64,000 nucleotides of DNA from Salinicola salarius. Its GTDB lineage: Bacteria; Pseudomonadota; Gammaproteobacteria; Pseudomonadales; Halomonadaceae. The stretch is from assembly GCF_003206135.1 (NCBI RefSeq), contig NZ_PZJT01000002.1:326719-390718 (forward strand). The letters run 5' to 3'. The position numbers and the translations under genes were made by a program. The notes beneath the pieces are model-generated. The model did not search any database. It saw only the letters and a program-made list of their open reading frames with translations, and was not told where the DNA came from. Each line of letters opens with the position of its first letter. Position 1 is the first letter of the stretch. This document shows, piece after piece, positions 45,056-53,754 of this stretch.

Positions 45056-45338
45056 GGCGGTTCCTTTGGCATGACGGTTGTTTTGGCGCGGGCGGTACGG
45101 CATGACATCGAACGGGGAACGCGATTCTCGCCGTTTCGCCGGGCGATGATTTGCCGGCTATGAGGTTTTACGGTAACACTGCGGGTTCGCCAATCGTCAT
45201 ACAACACGATCTTCATATAACACGATCTGCACACGACAACCGTCGGATCGGATGACGGCCGGATTTCATCACGCCCAGGTCAGCTGGCGATCCGGCCCTC
45301 CATGATCCCATCACCGCGAACCGCGCGCGAGGAGCCTC

Positions 45339-46328
45339 ATGTCCACCGCTCTCGATATCCATATCTATACCGACCCTGATTTCCGGCAGTCGAAGGACTT
45401 CGCCGACGAGCGCGTCTTCGGCATTCTGAACGAGTTCGCGGGGCTGTCGTCGCGTATCGCGCTGAGCTTCAGCCACGACGAGGCCGCCCTCGATGCCGCG
45501 CTGGCGACGGCGGAGGTGCTGATTCTGGTCGGCGCGCTGGATATCGCCGACGTCGCCGCACGGGCGCCCGCCCTGCGATGGATCCATATCACCAGCGCGG
45601 GGGTGGACCGAGTGCCGCTGGACCGGCTGCCGAACCACGTGCTGGTCACCAACGCCAAGGGCAATCACGAGGCGCGGGCCCGCGAGTTCTCGATGACCGC
45701 GCTGCTGATGCTCAACAACCGGTTGCCGGATTTCGTCACCCAACAGCGCGAGAAGCACTGGGAGCAGACCGCGATCGAACCCATCGACGGCAAGACGGTG
45801 GTGATTCTGGGTATGGGCGCGCTGGGCAGCGCGGCGGCCGAGGCGGCCAAGCGGCTCGATCTGAAAGTGATCGGCGTCAGCCGTTCGGGCAAGCCGCATC
45901 CGCTCGCCGATGTCAGCCTGCCGCAGAGCCGGTTGAAGGACGCGCTGGCCAACGCCGACTTCCTGCTGATCACGCTGCCGCTGACGCCGGAGACCCGCAA
46001 CGTGGTCGGTGAGGCGGAACTGGCGGCGATGCCCGCGCGTGGCGGCGTGATCAACATCGGCCGCGGCCCGGTGCTGGATGTCGCGGCGTTGGCGAAGCGG
46101 CTGGAAGCCGGGCAGCTGCGCGGCGCCGTGCTGGATGTCTTCCCCCAGGAGCCGCTGGCCGCGGACTCGTCCTACTGGACCACGCGCAACCTGATCGTCA
46201 CGCCGCACAGCGGGCTCTACGACGCCGATTACGTGCCGCGCTGCCTGCGTTTCTTCTTCGCCAATGTCGAGCGCTATCTGGACGACCGGCCACTGGAGAA
46301 TCGGGTCGATCCCGCCTTGGGATATTGA
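45339..46328 (+). CDS. D-2-hydroxyacid dehydrogenase
   Basis: 329 residues. The NAD loop is VVILGMGALGSAAA (~152-165), and the catalytic triad is visible as Arg in NIGRGPVLD, Glu in FPQEPL and His in VTPHSGLY. The N-terminal part (LDIHIYTDPDF...) is the substrate domain. Position TSAGVDRVPLDRL follows the GhrA/phosphoglycerate-dehydrogenase pattern, so glyoxylate/hydroxypyruvate reduction is possible but not settled. It is flanked by the divergent phosphatase gene and the convergent MocR gene. Confidence 0.88.
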   Translation: MSTALDIHIYTDPDFRQSKDFADERVFGILNEFAGLSSRIALSFSHDEAALDAALATAEVLILVGALDIADVAARAPALRWIHITSAGVDRVPLDRLPNHVLVTNAKGNHEARAREFSMTALLMLNNRLPDFVTQQREKHWEQTAIEPIDGKTVVILGMGALGSAAAEAAKRLDLKVIGVSRSGKPHPLADVSLPQSRLKDALANADFLLITLPLTPETRNVVGEAELAAMPARGGVINIGRGPVLDVAALAKRLEAGQLRGAVLDVFPQEPLAADSSYWTTRNLIVTPHSGLYDADYVPRCLRFFFANVERYLDDRPLENRVDPALGY

Positions 46329-46338
46329 GTCATTCGAA

Positions 46339-46376
46339 GCTTATACCGTTCGCCACAGCTTATACCGTCTGCCACA
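46339..46376. repeat. 19-bp tandem duplication at the 3' end of the MocR gene
   Basis: GCTTATACCGTTCGCCACA is followed directly by GCTTATACCGTCTGCCACA. The second copy holds the MocR stop codon and the first is just beyond it, so a slippage event duplicated the end of the gene. Confidence 0.8.
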
Positions 46377-47757
46377 GCATCGGGTCCGGATTGCCCAGCG
46401 TCTCGGCGATGATGTTCAGCGCGCGATCCAGCGCCTCCCGGCTCTCGGCGGCGCTGATGCAGATGCGGATCGCCTGCGGCGCCGCGACATTGCCGAGACA
46501 GAAGCTTTCCGCACTGCTGACGGTGACCCGACGCGCCTTCAACTGTTCTACCACATGGCTGGTGCGCAGCTCGCCGGGCAACGGCAGCCATAGATAGAAA
46601 CCGCCGCGCTGCCCGTGCGGCTTGAACCTTTCCAGCTTCTGCATGGCGTGATCGAAACGCCATGCCAGCTCCTCGCGCTGCCATGCCAGCAGGGCGGCGG
46701 CATCGCCACTGGCGATCCAGTGGCAGACCAGCGAGGTCATCAACGGCGGCGGCATCCAGCTCTGGGCGCGCAGCGCTGCCGTCAAACGGCCGTGCAACGC
46801 TTTGGGCGCACGCAGGGCGCCGACGCGCAGGCCGCCACCCAGCAGTTTGGCGACCGAGAACAGCGTCACGGTGCGCTCCGGCGCCAGCTGGTAGAGCGGC
46901 GTCGCGGGTTCGATATGCGGGTGCTGGTAGACCTCGTCCTCGATCAGCCAGAACTGCCGCTCCCGCGCCAGCTCGGCCAGAGCGTGGCGGCGCGATTCGC
47001 CGAGCCGCGCGGTGGTCGGATTATGGCAGTCCGGCATCACGTAGAGCGCGCGAAACGGCTGCTGGTCGAAGGCTCTGGCCAAGGCGCCGATATCAATGCC
47101 TTCCTCGTCATGGGGAATCGCCACGCTCTTGAGCGAGAGCTGCTGCAGCGCGCTGATCAGGCCGGGGTAGGTCAGGCGCTCGGCGGCCAGACGCTCGCCC
47201 GGCGTCAGCAGCGCGCTCAGGCTGAGATAGATGCCATGCATCCCGCCCTGATCGATCAGCAGCTCGTCCGCCGAGACCGGCCGGCCCGAGCGGGTGAACC
47301 AGTCGGCGAAGATCTCCCGCTGGCCCGCCTGGCCCTGCTCCGGCTGGTAGTCGATCGCCGCCCGCAGACTGGCCGGATCGCGCTGGATCGCCTGCATCGC
47401 CCGTCCCAGTGCGGCTTCGCGCTCGGGATGCGCCGGCGGCAGCGACAGGCTGAGATCGATCATGTCGCTCTCGGGCGGGCTCTGCCGAACATGATTGAAA
47501 GGCTCGACCCGTGGCTGCCGGTCACGCACATAGGTGCCGCTGCCGACTCTTGCGCTGACGATGCCGCGCTGTTCGGCAAGCGCGTAGGCGCGCGTCACCG
47601 TGCCGACGGTGACACCCAGCGCGTCCGCCAGCCGGCGCTGGGGCGGCAGTTTGGTGCCCGTCGGCAGTTCGCCGCTGGCCGTGGCGGCGGCGATGGCATC
47701 GGCCAGTTCGCGGTAGCGCGGTCCCTGCCCGGGAAGTGTGGGTATCCAGATTGTCAT
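46360..47757 (-). CDS. MocR-family regulator: GntR helix-turn-helix fused to a PLP aminotransferase fold
   Basis: 465 residues. The N-terminal winged helix (~13-80) has GTKLPPQRRLADALGVTVGTVTRAYALAEQRGIV. A type-I aminotransferase fold follows (~110-460), with the PLP lysine in LFSVAKLLGGGLRVG, CHNPTTARL, and the Arg of IRICIS near the end. MocR proteins usually sense a PLP-linked metabolite and control a divergent gene, here the AlaX editing protein at 47884. The palindrome TTGTCA-TGG-TGACAA covers its own start codon. Confidence 0.92.
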   Translation of the reverse strand: MTIWIPTLPGQGPRYRELADAIAAATASGELPTGTKLPPQRRLADALGVTVGTVTRAYALAEQRGIVSARVGSGTYVRDRQPRVEPFNHVRQSPPESDMIDLSLSLPPAHPEREAALGRAMQAIQRDPASLRAAIDYQPEQGQAGQREIFADWFTRSGRPVSADELLIDQGGMHGIYLSLSALLTPGERLAAERLTYPGLISALQQLSLKSVAIPHDEEGIDIGALARAFDQQPFRALYVMPDCHNPTTARLGESRRHALAELARERQFWLIEDEVYQHPHIEPATPLYQLAPERTVTLFSVAKLLGGGLRVGALRAPKALHGRLTAALRAQSWMPPPLMTSLVCHWIASGDAAALLAWQREELAWRFDHAMQKLERFKPHGQRGGFYLWLPLPGELRTSHVVEQLKARRVTVSSAESFCLGNVAAPQAIRICISAAESREALDRALNIIAETLGNPDPMLWQTV

Positions 47758-47765
47758 GGTGACAA
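47751..47765. promoter_or_regulatory. Palindrome over the MocR gene start
   Basis: TTGTCA (47751-47756), TGG, TGACAA (47760-47765). The MocR start codon lies inside it, so it could be an autorepression site. The divergent alaX start is ~120 bp away. Confidence 0.4.
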
Positions 47766-47883
47766 AAATCGAGTTGACCAGAATTCAGCGGCGTTTATGC
47801 TCGGATTGTTCGGCTTTTGAGCCGCCGAGTCAACAAATTGTACCCCTACGATTTTGGAAAACGATTTTCTGAAGAGGTGTCCG

Positions 47884-48624
47884 ATGTCTACCGCACTGAC
47901 GTTCCGCGAACTGCCCTACGCCCGTGAAAGCCTGGCGACCGTGTTGTCAACGACAGGGGCGATCGGCGAAAACAGTGTCGTGGTCACGGATGCCACGCTG
48001 TTCTATCCCCACGGTGGCGGCCAGCCGGGCGACCGGGGCGTGTTCATTACTGCCGACGGCCGCACGCTGGCGGTCAACGATACCCGCAAGGGCGAGAATG
48101 GGCAGGTATGCCACTTGCTCGACCCCGGACATGGTCTCGAAGTCGGCCAGAGCGTCACCCAGCAGATCGACTGGCCGCGGCGCCATGCCCACATGCGCAT
48201 GCACACCGCGCTGCATCTGCTCTCCGTGGTCGTGCCCCACGGCGTGACTGGCGGCAGCATCGGCGCCGATCGCGGGCGGCTCGACTTCGACCTCGGCGAC
48301 GCCAGCTTCGACAAGGACGAGCTGACCGAGCGGCTCAATGCTCTGATCGCCGCCGACTATCCGGTCACCAGCGAGTGGATCAGCGAAGCGGAGCTCGATG
48401 CCCGCCCCGAGCTGGTCAAGACGATGTCGGTGACGCCGCCGCGTGGCGCCGGCGAGATCCGCATGGTGCGCATCGGTGATGTCGACTACCAGCCCTGCGG
48501 CGGCACGCATGTCGCTTCCACCGCCGAGATCGGGCCGATCCAGGTCGCCAGCATCAAGAATCGCGGCGCGCGCAATCGCCGCTTCACGCTGACCTGGGCG
48601 GAAACGCCGGGCGGTGGCCAATGA
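47884..48624 (+). CDS. Alanyl-tRNA editing protein AlaX
   Basis: 246 residues, a free-standing copy of the AlaRS editing domain that deacylates Ser-tRNA(Ala). FYPHGGGQPGD opens the N-terminal barrel. The zinc motif H-x3-H is MRMHTALHLLS (~105), and the second half C-x3-H is QPCGGTHVAS (~202). GSIGADRGRLDFD is the usual link. It may be controlled by the divergent MocR protein. It overlaps the LysE gene by ATGA, so the two are translated together; the link between tRNA editing and amino-acid export is not understood. Confidence 0.9.
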   Translation: MSTALTFRELPYARESLATVLSTTGAIGENSVVVTDATLFYPHGGGQPGDRGVFITADGRTLAVNDTRKGENGQVCHLLDPGHGLEVGQSVTQQIDWPRRHAHMRMHTALHLLSVVVPHGVTGGSIGADRGRLDFDLGDASFDKDELTERLNALIAADYPVTSEWISEAELDARPELVKTMSVTPPRGAGEIRMVRIGDVDYQPCGGTHVASTAEIGPIQVASIKNRGARNRRFTLTWAETPGGGQ

Positions 48625-49223
48625 CCTCGCTGGCCTGGTGGTTCTCGGTGGCGCTGTTCTCGATCTCGATGACCGGCACGCCCGGCCCCAACAACGTGAT
48701 GCTGACCGCTTCCGGCGCGCTCTACGGCTATCGCCGCACGCTGCCGCACATCTTCGGCATCATGGCGGGCTGTTTCGTGCTGTTCATGGCCGTGGCGCTG
48801 GGTCTCGGCGTGCTGTTCGAGCGCTTCCCGGTCGTGCAGCAGGCGCTCAGGATCGTCGGCGCCATCTACCTGCTCTATCTCGCATGGAAGATCGCCACCG
48901 CGCCGCCGCCGGATCTGGCCGCCAGGGAAGGGGCTCGACCGCTGACCGCCTGGCAGGCGGCGGTGTTCCAGTTCGTCAATCCCAAGGCGTGGGTGATGGG
49001 CATCGCGCTGATTGCCGGCTTCATGCCGAGCGAGGGTTCCCTGCTAGTCAATGCCACGATCCTGTCACTGTTCATGGAGGTGATCGCCTTCCCCTGCATC
49101 TCGCTCTGGGCCGGCTTCGGCATGGCGATCGGCAGGCTGCTGAAGACGCCGCGCGCCTGGCGCATCTTCAACGGCGTGATGGGGCTGGCCACTGCTGCCT
49201 GCGTGGGTTTCATCCTGAGCTGA
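48621..49223 (+). CDS. LysE/RhtB-family amino-acid exporter
   Basis: 200 residues with about six membrane helices. The N-terminal SISMTGTPGPNNVMLTASGALYGYRRTLPHI is the LysE family signature, as are QFVNPKAWVMGIAL and the closing MGLATAACVGFIL. The substrate is probably a hydrophilic amino acid such as cysteine, serine or homoserine. Coupling to alaX raises the idea of serine handling, but this is only a guess. Confidence 0.9.
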   Translation: MTSLAWWFSVALFSISMTGTPGPNNVMLTASGALYGYRRTLPHIFGIMAGCFVLFMAVALGLGVLFERFPVVQQALRIVGAIYLLYLAWKIATAPPPDLAAREGARPLTAWQAAVFQFVNPKAWVMGIALIAGFMPSEGSLLVNATILSLFMEVIAFPCISLWAGFGMAIGRLLKTPRAWRIFNGVMGLATAACVGFILS

Positions 49224-49256
49224 GGCTGAAGGCCGCGATTCGGCCAAGATTCGCGG

Positions 49257-49919
49257 CTAGAACGACGAGCCCGGCTGGCTGAGAAACTCGATCTCTTCCG
49301 GCGTCGATTCCCGTCCGAGAATCGCGTTGCGATGCGGGTAGCGGCAGAAACGCTCGATGATCGCGCGGTGGCGGTGCTCGTAGTCCAGCTGCTCCTCCAT
49401 GCCGGGCCGGTCGAACAGCTTGACCGCCTGGTCGTGAATCGCCAGCGACTCGCTGTGCATGAACGGCATGTAGGCGAAGATGCGCCGGGTCAGCGGCAGC
49501 GCGTCGTCCTCGCCTCGCGAGATCAGTTCCTGGGCGAGTGCCAGCGCCAGCGGGTCCTGGGCGAAGGCACTCGGCGTATCGCGATGGACGTTGCGCGAGA
49601 ACTGGTCGAGCATCACGATCTCCGCGACCCGGCCCGCGGGCGTCTCGCGCCATTGCCAGCACTCGCAGCGGGCCGCGGCGGCCAGCGTCTCGCCGAAGCG
49701 TTCGGCGATCTCCCGGTCGAGATCATCGCTCTTGATGAACCACTGCTTCGGTGTCAGCTCCTCGAACCAGAAGTCGAGTACCTGCTGCGAGGTGGCGAGC
49801 GCATTGAGCTTGGCGTTGATATTGGCGTTGGTATTGGCGTTGACGTTGACGTTGGCGTCGTCGATCGAAGCGTGTGGAGGCATGGAGTTGGCTCGCTGTC
49901 CGTCGGTCTCCTTCAGCAT
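49257..49919 (-). CDS. DUF924 family protein with N-terminal Asn-rich repeat
   Basis: ~220 residues from ATG 49919. The DUF924 body starts at VLDFWFEELTPKQWFIKSDDLDREI and includes GRVAEIVMLDQFSRNVHRDTPSAFAQD and FAYMPFMHSESLAIHDQAVKLF, which are family hallmarks; the function of the family is unknown. The N-terminus holds NVNVNANTNANINAKLNA, encoded by a degenerate hexamer tandem at 49812-49858, and looks like an unstable slippage tract. ATG 49883 is an alternative start. It converges on the LysE gene. Confidence 0.85.
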   Translation of the reverse strand: MLKETDGQRANSMPPHASIDDANVNVNANTNANINAKLNALATSQQVLDFWFEELTPKQWFIKSDDLDREIAERFGETLAAAARCECWQWRETPAGRVAEIVMLDQFSRNVHRDTPSAFAQDPLALALAQELISRGEDDALPLTRRIFAYMPFMHSESLAIHDQAVKLFDRPGMEEQLDYEHRHRAIIERFCRYPHRNAILGRESTPEEIEFLSQPGSSF

Positions 49920-49963
49920 AACCGATCGTCCTGGCCCGCCTACAGCGAGCGTGATTCCAGGAT

Positions 49964-50620
49964 TCAGCCGGGTTCGATCGGCTGGTCGTGCAACGGCACG
50001 CGGGAAAGCTGGGCCATGGCGAGGCGATAGGCGTCGACCTTTTCGGGATACTTCACCCCTTCGACCAGCGACAGGTGGCGCAGCACCGGGTAGAGCGTGA
50101 TGTCATCCAGCGACAGCACCTGATTGACCGCCTCCGGTGACTGGATCAGCGGCTCGAGTTCGGTGAACCAGCGCTCCAGATCGTTCAGCAGCGCCGGCGT
50201 CTGCTCACGCAGCGCGTCCAGGTCGCCGACCATATCGGTCATCTTTGCGCGGAAGGCTTCCGCCGCCTCGGGGGTAGCCAGCTCGCCGAGAGGCGCCTCT
50301 ACCGCACGCGGCGCGAACAGCTTGAAGATCGTGTCGCTGGCGGCCTTCACCCAGCGCTCGATGTCCGGATTCTGCGGGCCATCCATGACCTTCACGCCTT
50401 CCGCCTCGGCATCGATGCCGCGCACGATCTGCTGGGTATCGGTCAGCGTCCCGCCGTCGTCGAATTCGAGTATGGGAACAGTCTTCTCGCCGACCAGACG
50501 CGTCGGCGTCTCGGCGTCGTCGAACAGCAGGGTCTGAGTCTCCAGCGGGACGTCGCGCAGGCCGAAGATCATCCGCGCCCGGGCGCAGAACGGGCAGTAA
50601 TCGTAGATATACAGGCGCAT
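49964..50620 (-). CDS. grxB: Glutaredoxin 2
   Basis: 218 residues, GrxB type (larger than classical glutaredoxins and GST-like). The N-terminal thioredoxin fold has the active site C-P-F-C (YDYCPFCARARM, ~9-12). TVPILEF and DTQQIV form the glutathione site. The all-helical C-terminal domain (~85-218) contains SLDDITLYPVLRHLSLV. It reduces disulfides and deglutathionylates proteins. ATG 50620 has GGAGGAGG upstream; the longer frame to 50671 is disfavoured. Confidence 0.93.
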   Translation of the reverse strand: MRLYIYDYCPFCARARMIFGLRDVPLETQTLLFDDAETPTRLVGEKTVPILEFDDGGTLTDTQQIVRGIDAEAEGVKVMDGPQNPDIERWVKAASDTIFKLFAPRAVEAPLGELATPEAAEAFRAKMTDMVGDLDALREQTPALLNDLERWFTELEPLIQSPEAVNQVLSLDDITLYPVLRHLSLVEGVKYPEKVDAYRLAMAQLSRVPLHDQPIEPG

Positions 50621-50751
50621 GCTTCCTCCTCCTTGAACGTCGGTGCGTCTTTTCAAGGTAGAAGAGCCCACCCATCATCGCCGCCGAAGACACATTTTGT
50701 AACGCCGATGTCTCCAGCCGCCGATGTCTTCAGCCTCGCCGTTCTCGCCCT

Positions 50752-51957
50752 CTATGAGGTTGCCGCTACCTGACGATCGCGCCGACGGATCTGCCAGGCG
50801 AAGCCGAAGCCGACCGGCAGCACGGCGATGGCCGCCAGTGCCAGGGTCGGTGTCGTACCCGAGAAGGCGATAATGGCGCCGCCGATGGCGGTGCCGAGAG
50901 ACTGGCCGGTAAAAAACGCGGTCGAGAACAGCGAGACGGCGGCGCCGCGTCGCTCCGGCGCCATCTGCGTCGCGTTGGTCTGCAGCGTGTTGTGGAGCAT
51001 GTAGAACCCCAGCCCGAACAGATAGCAGCCGATGACAGCGACACCGGGCGTCGGCCACCGGCAGATGGCGGCCAGCGCGATCGCGATCAGCACGCAGCCC
51101 AGCTGGCACAGCCCGGTTTCGCCCAGTTTGGGGACGAGACGCCGCGCCAGCAGCGCGAAACTCAAGCCGCCGACGGCGAACACCGCCAGGATCAGCCCGG
51201 CTTCGGTCAACGGCAGCCCGCCGGCGACGTGCAGATGGCTGGCCACGAACGCGAACCCGCAGAAGACCGCCGCGCCTTCGAAGAACACACTGATCAGCAC
51301 CACGCGCGGCCACGGCTTCTGCAGCACGTGGCGCAGGCTCACGCCGAGGGATTCCCGTTCCCGTTTCCGGGGCCGTTCGTGACGGCCGACGCGATACCAC
51401 AGCAGCCCGGCAGCGGCTGCGAAAAGCACGGTGTAGACCAGAAACGGCCACTGCCACCACTCCTGTTCCGCGGCCAGGCCGCCGAAGGTCTGGCCGCAGG
51501 CCAGCCCGCAGATCTGCCCGATCAGAAAGCGCGCCAGCACCGCCTGTCGCTGCTCGTAGGGCACGTTGTCGCCGATCCACGCCATCGCCAGCGGAATCAC
51601 CGCCGCGCAACCCACCCCCGCCAGCATGCGCGCCGCGATCAGCGTCGCCAGGCTCCCCGACAAGGCACACAACAGGCTGGCGACGGCGGCGAGCAGGGAG
51701 AACAGCGAGATCACACGCAGCTTGCCGTAACGGTCGCCGCTCGGCCCCAGTACCAGCTGCAGACAGCCATAGACAATGGCGAACGCGGTGATGGCCCAGG
51801 AGGCGGCGCTCAGCGTGGTGGTGTAGACCTCGGCGAGACGCGGCAGCATCGGGTCGAGGATTCGCTGGGTGGCGGCGGCGCAGAACGCGGTCATCGCCAG
51901 CAGCACGATGGTGGGCCAGGGCGTGGGCGTTGCAGGTTGAAAGGCGATGGCTGACAC
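50752..51957 (-). CDS. MFS transporter
   Basis: 401 residues with twelve membrane segments. GPSGDRYGKLRVISL is motif A, and AARMLAGVGCAAVIPLAMAWIGDNVPYEQRQAVLARFLIGQICG is the motif B/C region of DHA1-type antiporters. EGAAVFCGFAFVASHL opens the second half. The substrate is unknown. The start is GTG 51957. It lies alone between grxB and the RcnB-like gene, and its C-terminus (RRRDRQVAATS) is short. Confidence 0.82.
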   Translation of the reverse strand: MSAIAFQPATPTPWPTIVLLAMTAFCAAATQRILDPMLPRLAEVYTTTLSAASWAITAFAIVYGCLQLVLGPSGDRYGKLRVISLFSLLAAVASLLCALSGSLATLIAARMLAGVGCAAVIPLAMAWIGDNVPYEQRQAVLARFLIGQICGLACGQTFGGLAAEQEWWQWPFLVYTVLFAAAAGLLWYRVGRHERPRKRERESLGVSLRHVLQKPWPRVVLISVFFEGAAVFCGFAFVASHLHVAGGLPLTEAGLILAVFAVGGLSFALLARRLVPKLGETGLCQLGCVLIAIALAAICRWPTPGVAVIGCYLFGLGFYMLHNTLQTNATQMAPERRGAAVSLFSTAFFTGQSLGTAIGGAIIAFSGTTPTLALAAIAVLPVGFGFAWQIRRRDRQVAATS

Positions 51958-52167
51958 GGGCGGCGAGTCCGGGCAAAAGAAGGGGAGTCGGCGATCTTAG
52001 CACGCTAAGAGGGATCCGCCCGTGGTTTGCGTGCCGGTCTGTCGCCGTGTCATCGGCGAGCGAGGGGCGTCGGCGAAGCGAAATTCACAATTCATGAACA
52101 CTGTTTTCTTAATGCCGTTTCATGCTGGCTCCATGGCGCCACCGAGGGCGACGAGAGGAGATAACCC

Positions 52168-52581
52168 ATGAAACATCGTGCAGTGACGATCGGCATTCTT
52201 ATCGCCGCGCTGAGTACTGCGGGGCTCGCCCAGGCCAGCCCGGGTCACGGTAATGGGCACGGTAACGGGCATGGCCAGAAGCACGGACATCACGACAAGG
52301 GTCATCATGGCAACGGCCATCACGATCGTGGCGGTGATCGGGACTATCGCGATCATTACCGTGACCATGCCTATCACGATCGCGACGATCACCACGGCTG
52401 GCATAAGGGCGGCCGTCTTGCCGATCACTATTATCGGGACGATCGCTACTGGGTACGCGACTGGCACGCCCGGCACCTGCGGGAACCGCCGCGAGGGCAT
52501 CGCTGGCTGCACATCGACGGCGACTACGTGCTGGCGGCCGTCGCCACCGGGGTAATCACAGCGATCGTTCTGGGGCGCTAG
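52168..52581 (+). CDS. RcnB-like His-rich periplasmic protein
   Basis: 137 residues. A signal peptide (AVTIGILIAALSTAGLAQA) is cut before SPGHGNGHGN. The mature N-half is extremely rich in His, Gly and Asp (GHGQKHGHHDKGHHGNGHHDRGG), apt for Ni, Co or Zn binding. The C-half carries the RcnB fold: GGRLADHYYRDDRYWVRDWHARHLREPPRGHRWLHIDGDYVLAAVATGVITAIVL. E. coli RcnB maintains nickel/cobalt balance beside the exporter RcnA; no exporter is near. GAGGAGATAACCC precedes the ATG. Confidence 0.85.
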   Translation: MKHRAVTIGILIAALSTAGLAQASPGHGNGHGNGHGQKHGHHDKGHHGNGHHDRGGDRDYRDHYRDHAYHDRDDHHGWHKGGRLADHYYRDDRYWVRDWHARHLREPPRGHRWLHIDGDYVLAAVATGVITAIVLGR

Positions 52582-52626
52582 GCCCCGGGTCTGCCGTGGG
52601 CGGTGGAGCGCCGGCAGGCCACCGAG

Positions 52627-53610
52627 CTACAGCGTCGGCGGGGCGTTGCCGATCCTCTCCCGCCACCGATCCCAGGCGGGTTGCGGCTCCAGCGATGCCT
52701 GCAGGTAGTCGAGAAATGCGCGCACCTTGCGCGTGCGCAGCCGGCGCTCGGTGGTCAGCACGTGAATGTCGCGCCGGCCCGGCATCACCTCGCTGCGCCA
52801 CGCCTCGAGCAGGGGCACCAGTTCCCCGCGCACCAGCGCATCGGCGACCAGCCAGGTCGGAAACAGCACCAGACCCTGCCCCAGCAGCGCGGCGCGCAGC
52901 AGGCTTTCGGCATCGTTGCTGTAGAGGTTGCCGCTGACCTCGAACGGGGTCGGGCCGCTCTGCGTCGGTGCCTGAAAATACCGGCGCTGGCGGCCCATCT
53001 CGCCCTGATAGAGCAGGCAGTTGTGCTCGGCCAGCGCCTCGGGCGTGCGAGGTTCGCCATGCGCTTGAAGATAGCTCGGCGCCGCGGCCACTACATAGTT
53101 CATCGGCGCCAGGCGGCGCGCCACCAGCGAGGAGTCGGCCAGATCGCCGACACGAAAGGTGATGTCGTGGCCTTCTCGCACCGGATCGACGACATGATCG
53201 TTCAGTTGCAGCTCGGCAGTGATGCCCGGGTGATGGCGCTGGAACCGGTGCAACAGCGGCACGATCTGGCGCTGGCCGAAAGCCACCGGCGCGTTGATCC
53301 GCAATACGCCGCTGGGCTCGGCGTCAGGGTACGCCAACGCTTCGGTGGCGAGATCGAGCCGTTCCAGAATCTCGCGCACTTCCTCGTAGTAGCGCCAACC
53401 GGCTTCGGTCAGCGCGACCGCCCGAGTGTGTCGATAGAGCAGCGGCTGGCCGACCGCCTCTTCCAGCCCGCGAATCTGGCGTGACACCGAAGAGACCGCC
53501 CGGTGAAAATGGTGCGCGGCCGCGGTGAAGCTGCCGGTGGCCGCGACCCGTTCGAACACGCGCAGGGCGTTGAGATCCAGCGAATTGACATTCACGGCGT
53601 TGAAATCCAT
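52627..53610 (-). CDS. LysR-family transcriptional regulator
   Basis: 327 residues. The HTH (~8-66) includes SLDLNALRVFERVAATGSFTAAAHHFHRAVSSVSRQIRGLE. The effector domain (~95-310) has GVLRINAPVAFGQRQIVPLL and LLYQGEMGRQRRYF, the pattern of the CrgA/DmlR-like subgroup that senses small aromatics or quinones. It is divergent from the PRISE-type reductase gene, with a T-N11-A box between them, so that reductase is the likely target. The N-terminal MDFNAVNVNS adds ~10 residues before the conserved start. Confidence 0.9.
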   Translation of the reverse strand: MDFNAVNVNSLDLNALRVFERVAATGSFTAAAHHFHRAVSSVSRQIRGLEEAVGQPLLYRHTRAVALTEAGWRYYEEVREILERLDLATEALAYPDAEPSGVLRINAPVAFGQRQIVPLLHRFQRHHPGITAELQLNDHVVDPVREGHDITFRVGDLADSSLVARRLAPMNYVVAAAPSYLQAHGEPRTPEALAEHNCLLYQGEMGRQRRYFQAPTQSGPTPFEVSGNLYSNDAESLLRAALLGQGLVLFPTWLVADALVRGELVPLLEAWRSEVMPGRRDIHVLTTERRLRTRKVRAFLDYLQASLEPQPAWDRWRERIGNAPPTL

Positions 53611-53628
53611 TGCTTTGAAATTTCTGAA

Positions 53629-53645
53629 ATTGCGTTTAGTGCAAT
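53629..53645. promoter_or_regulatory. LysR-type binding site between the LysR and PRISE genes
   Basis: ATTGC-N7-GCAAT, a classical T-N11-A palindrome, lies 19 bp upstream of the LysR start and 110 bp before the divergent reductase. Confidence 0.6.
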
Positions 53646-53754
53646 AAAGATTTGCGACACTTTCGATTGTAGCAACGATCAGACGCTACCAGACTGCGTT
53701 CATCGATCCGGCGCGATGCCGGATCTTCCTGAACTCGGAAGGAGGTCATCGATC

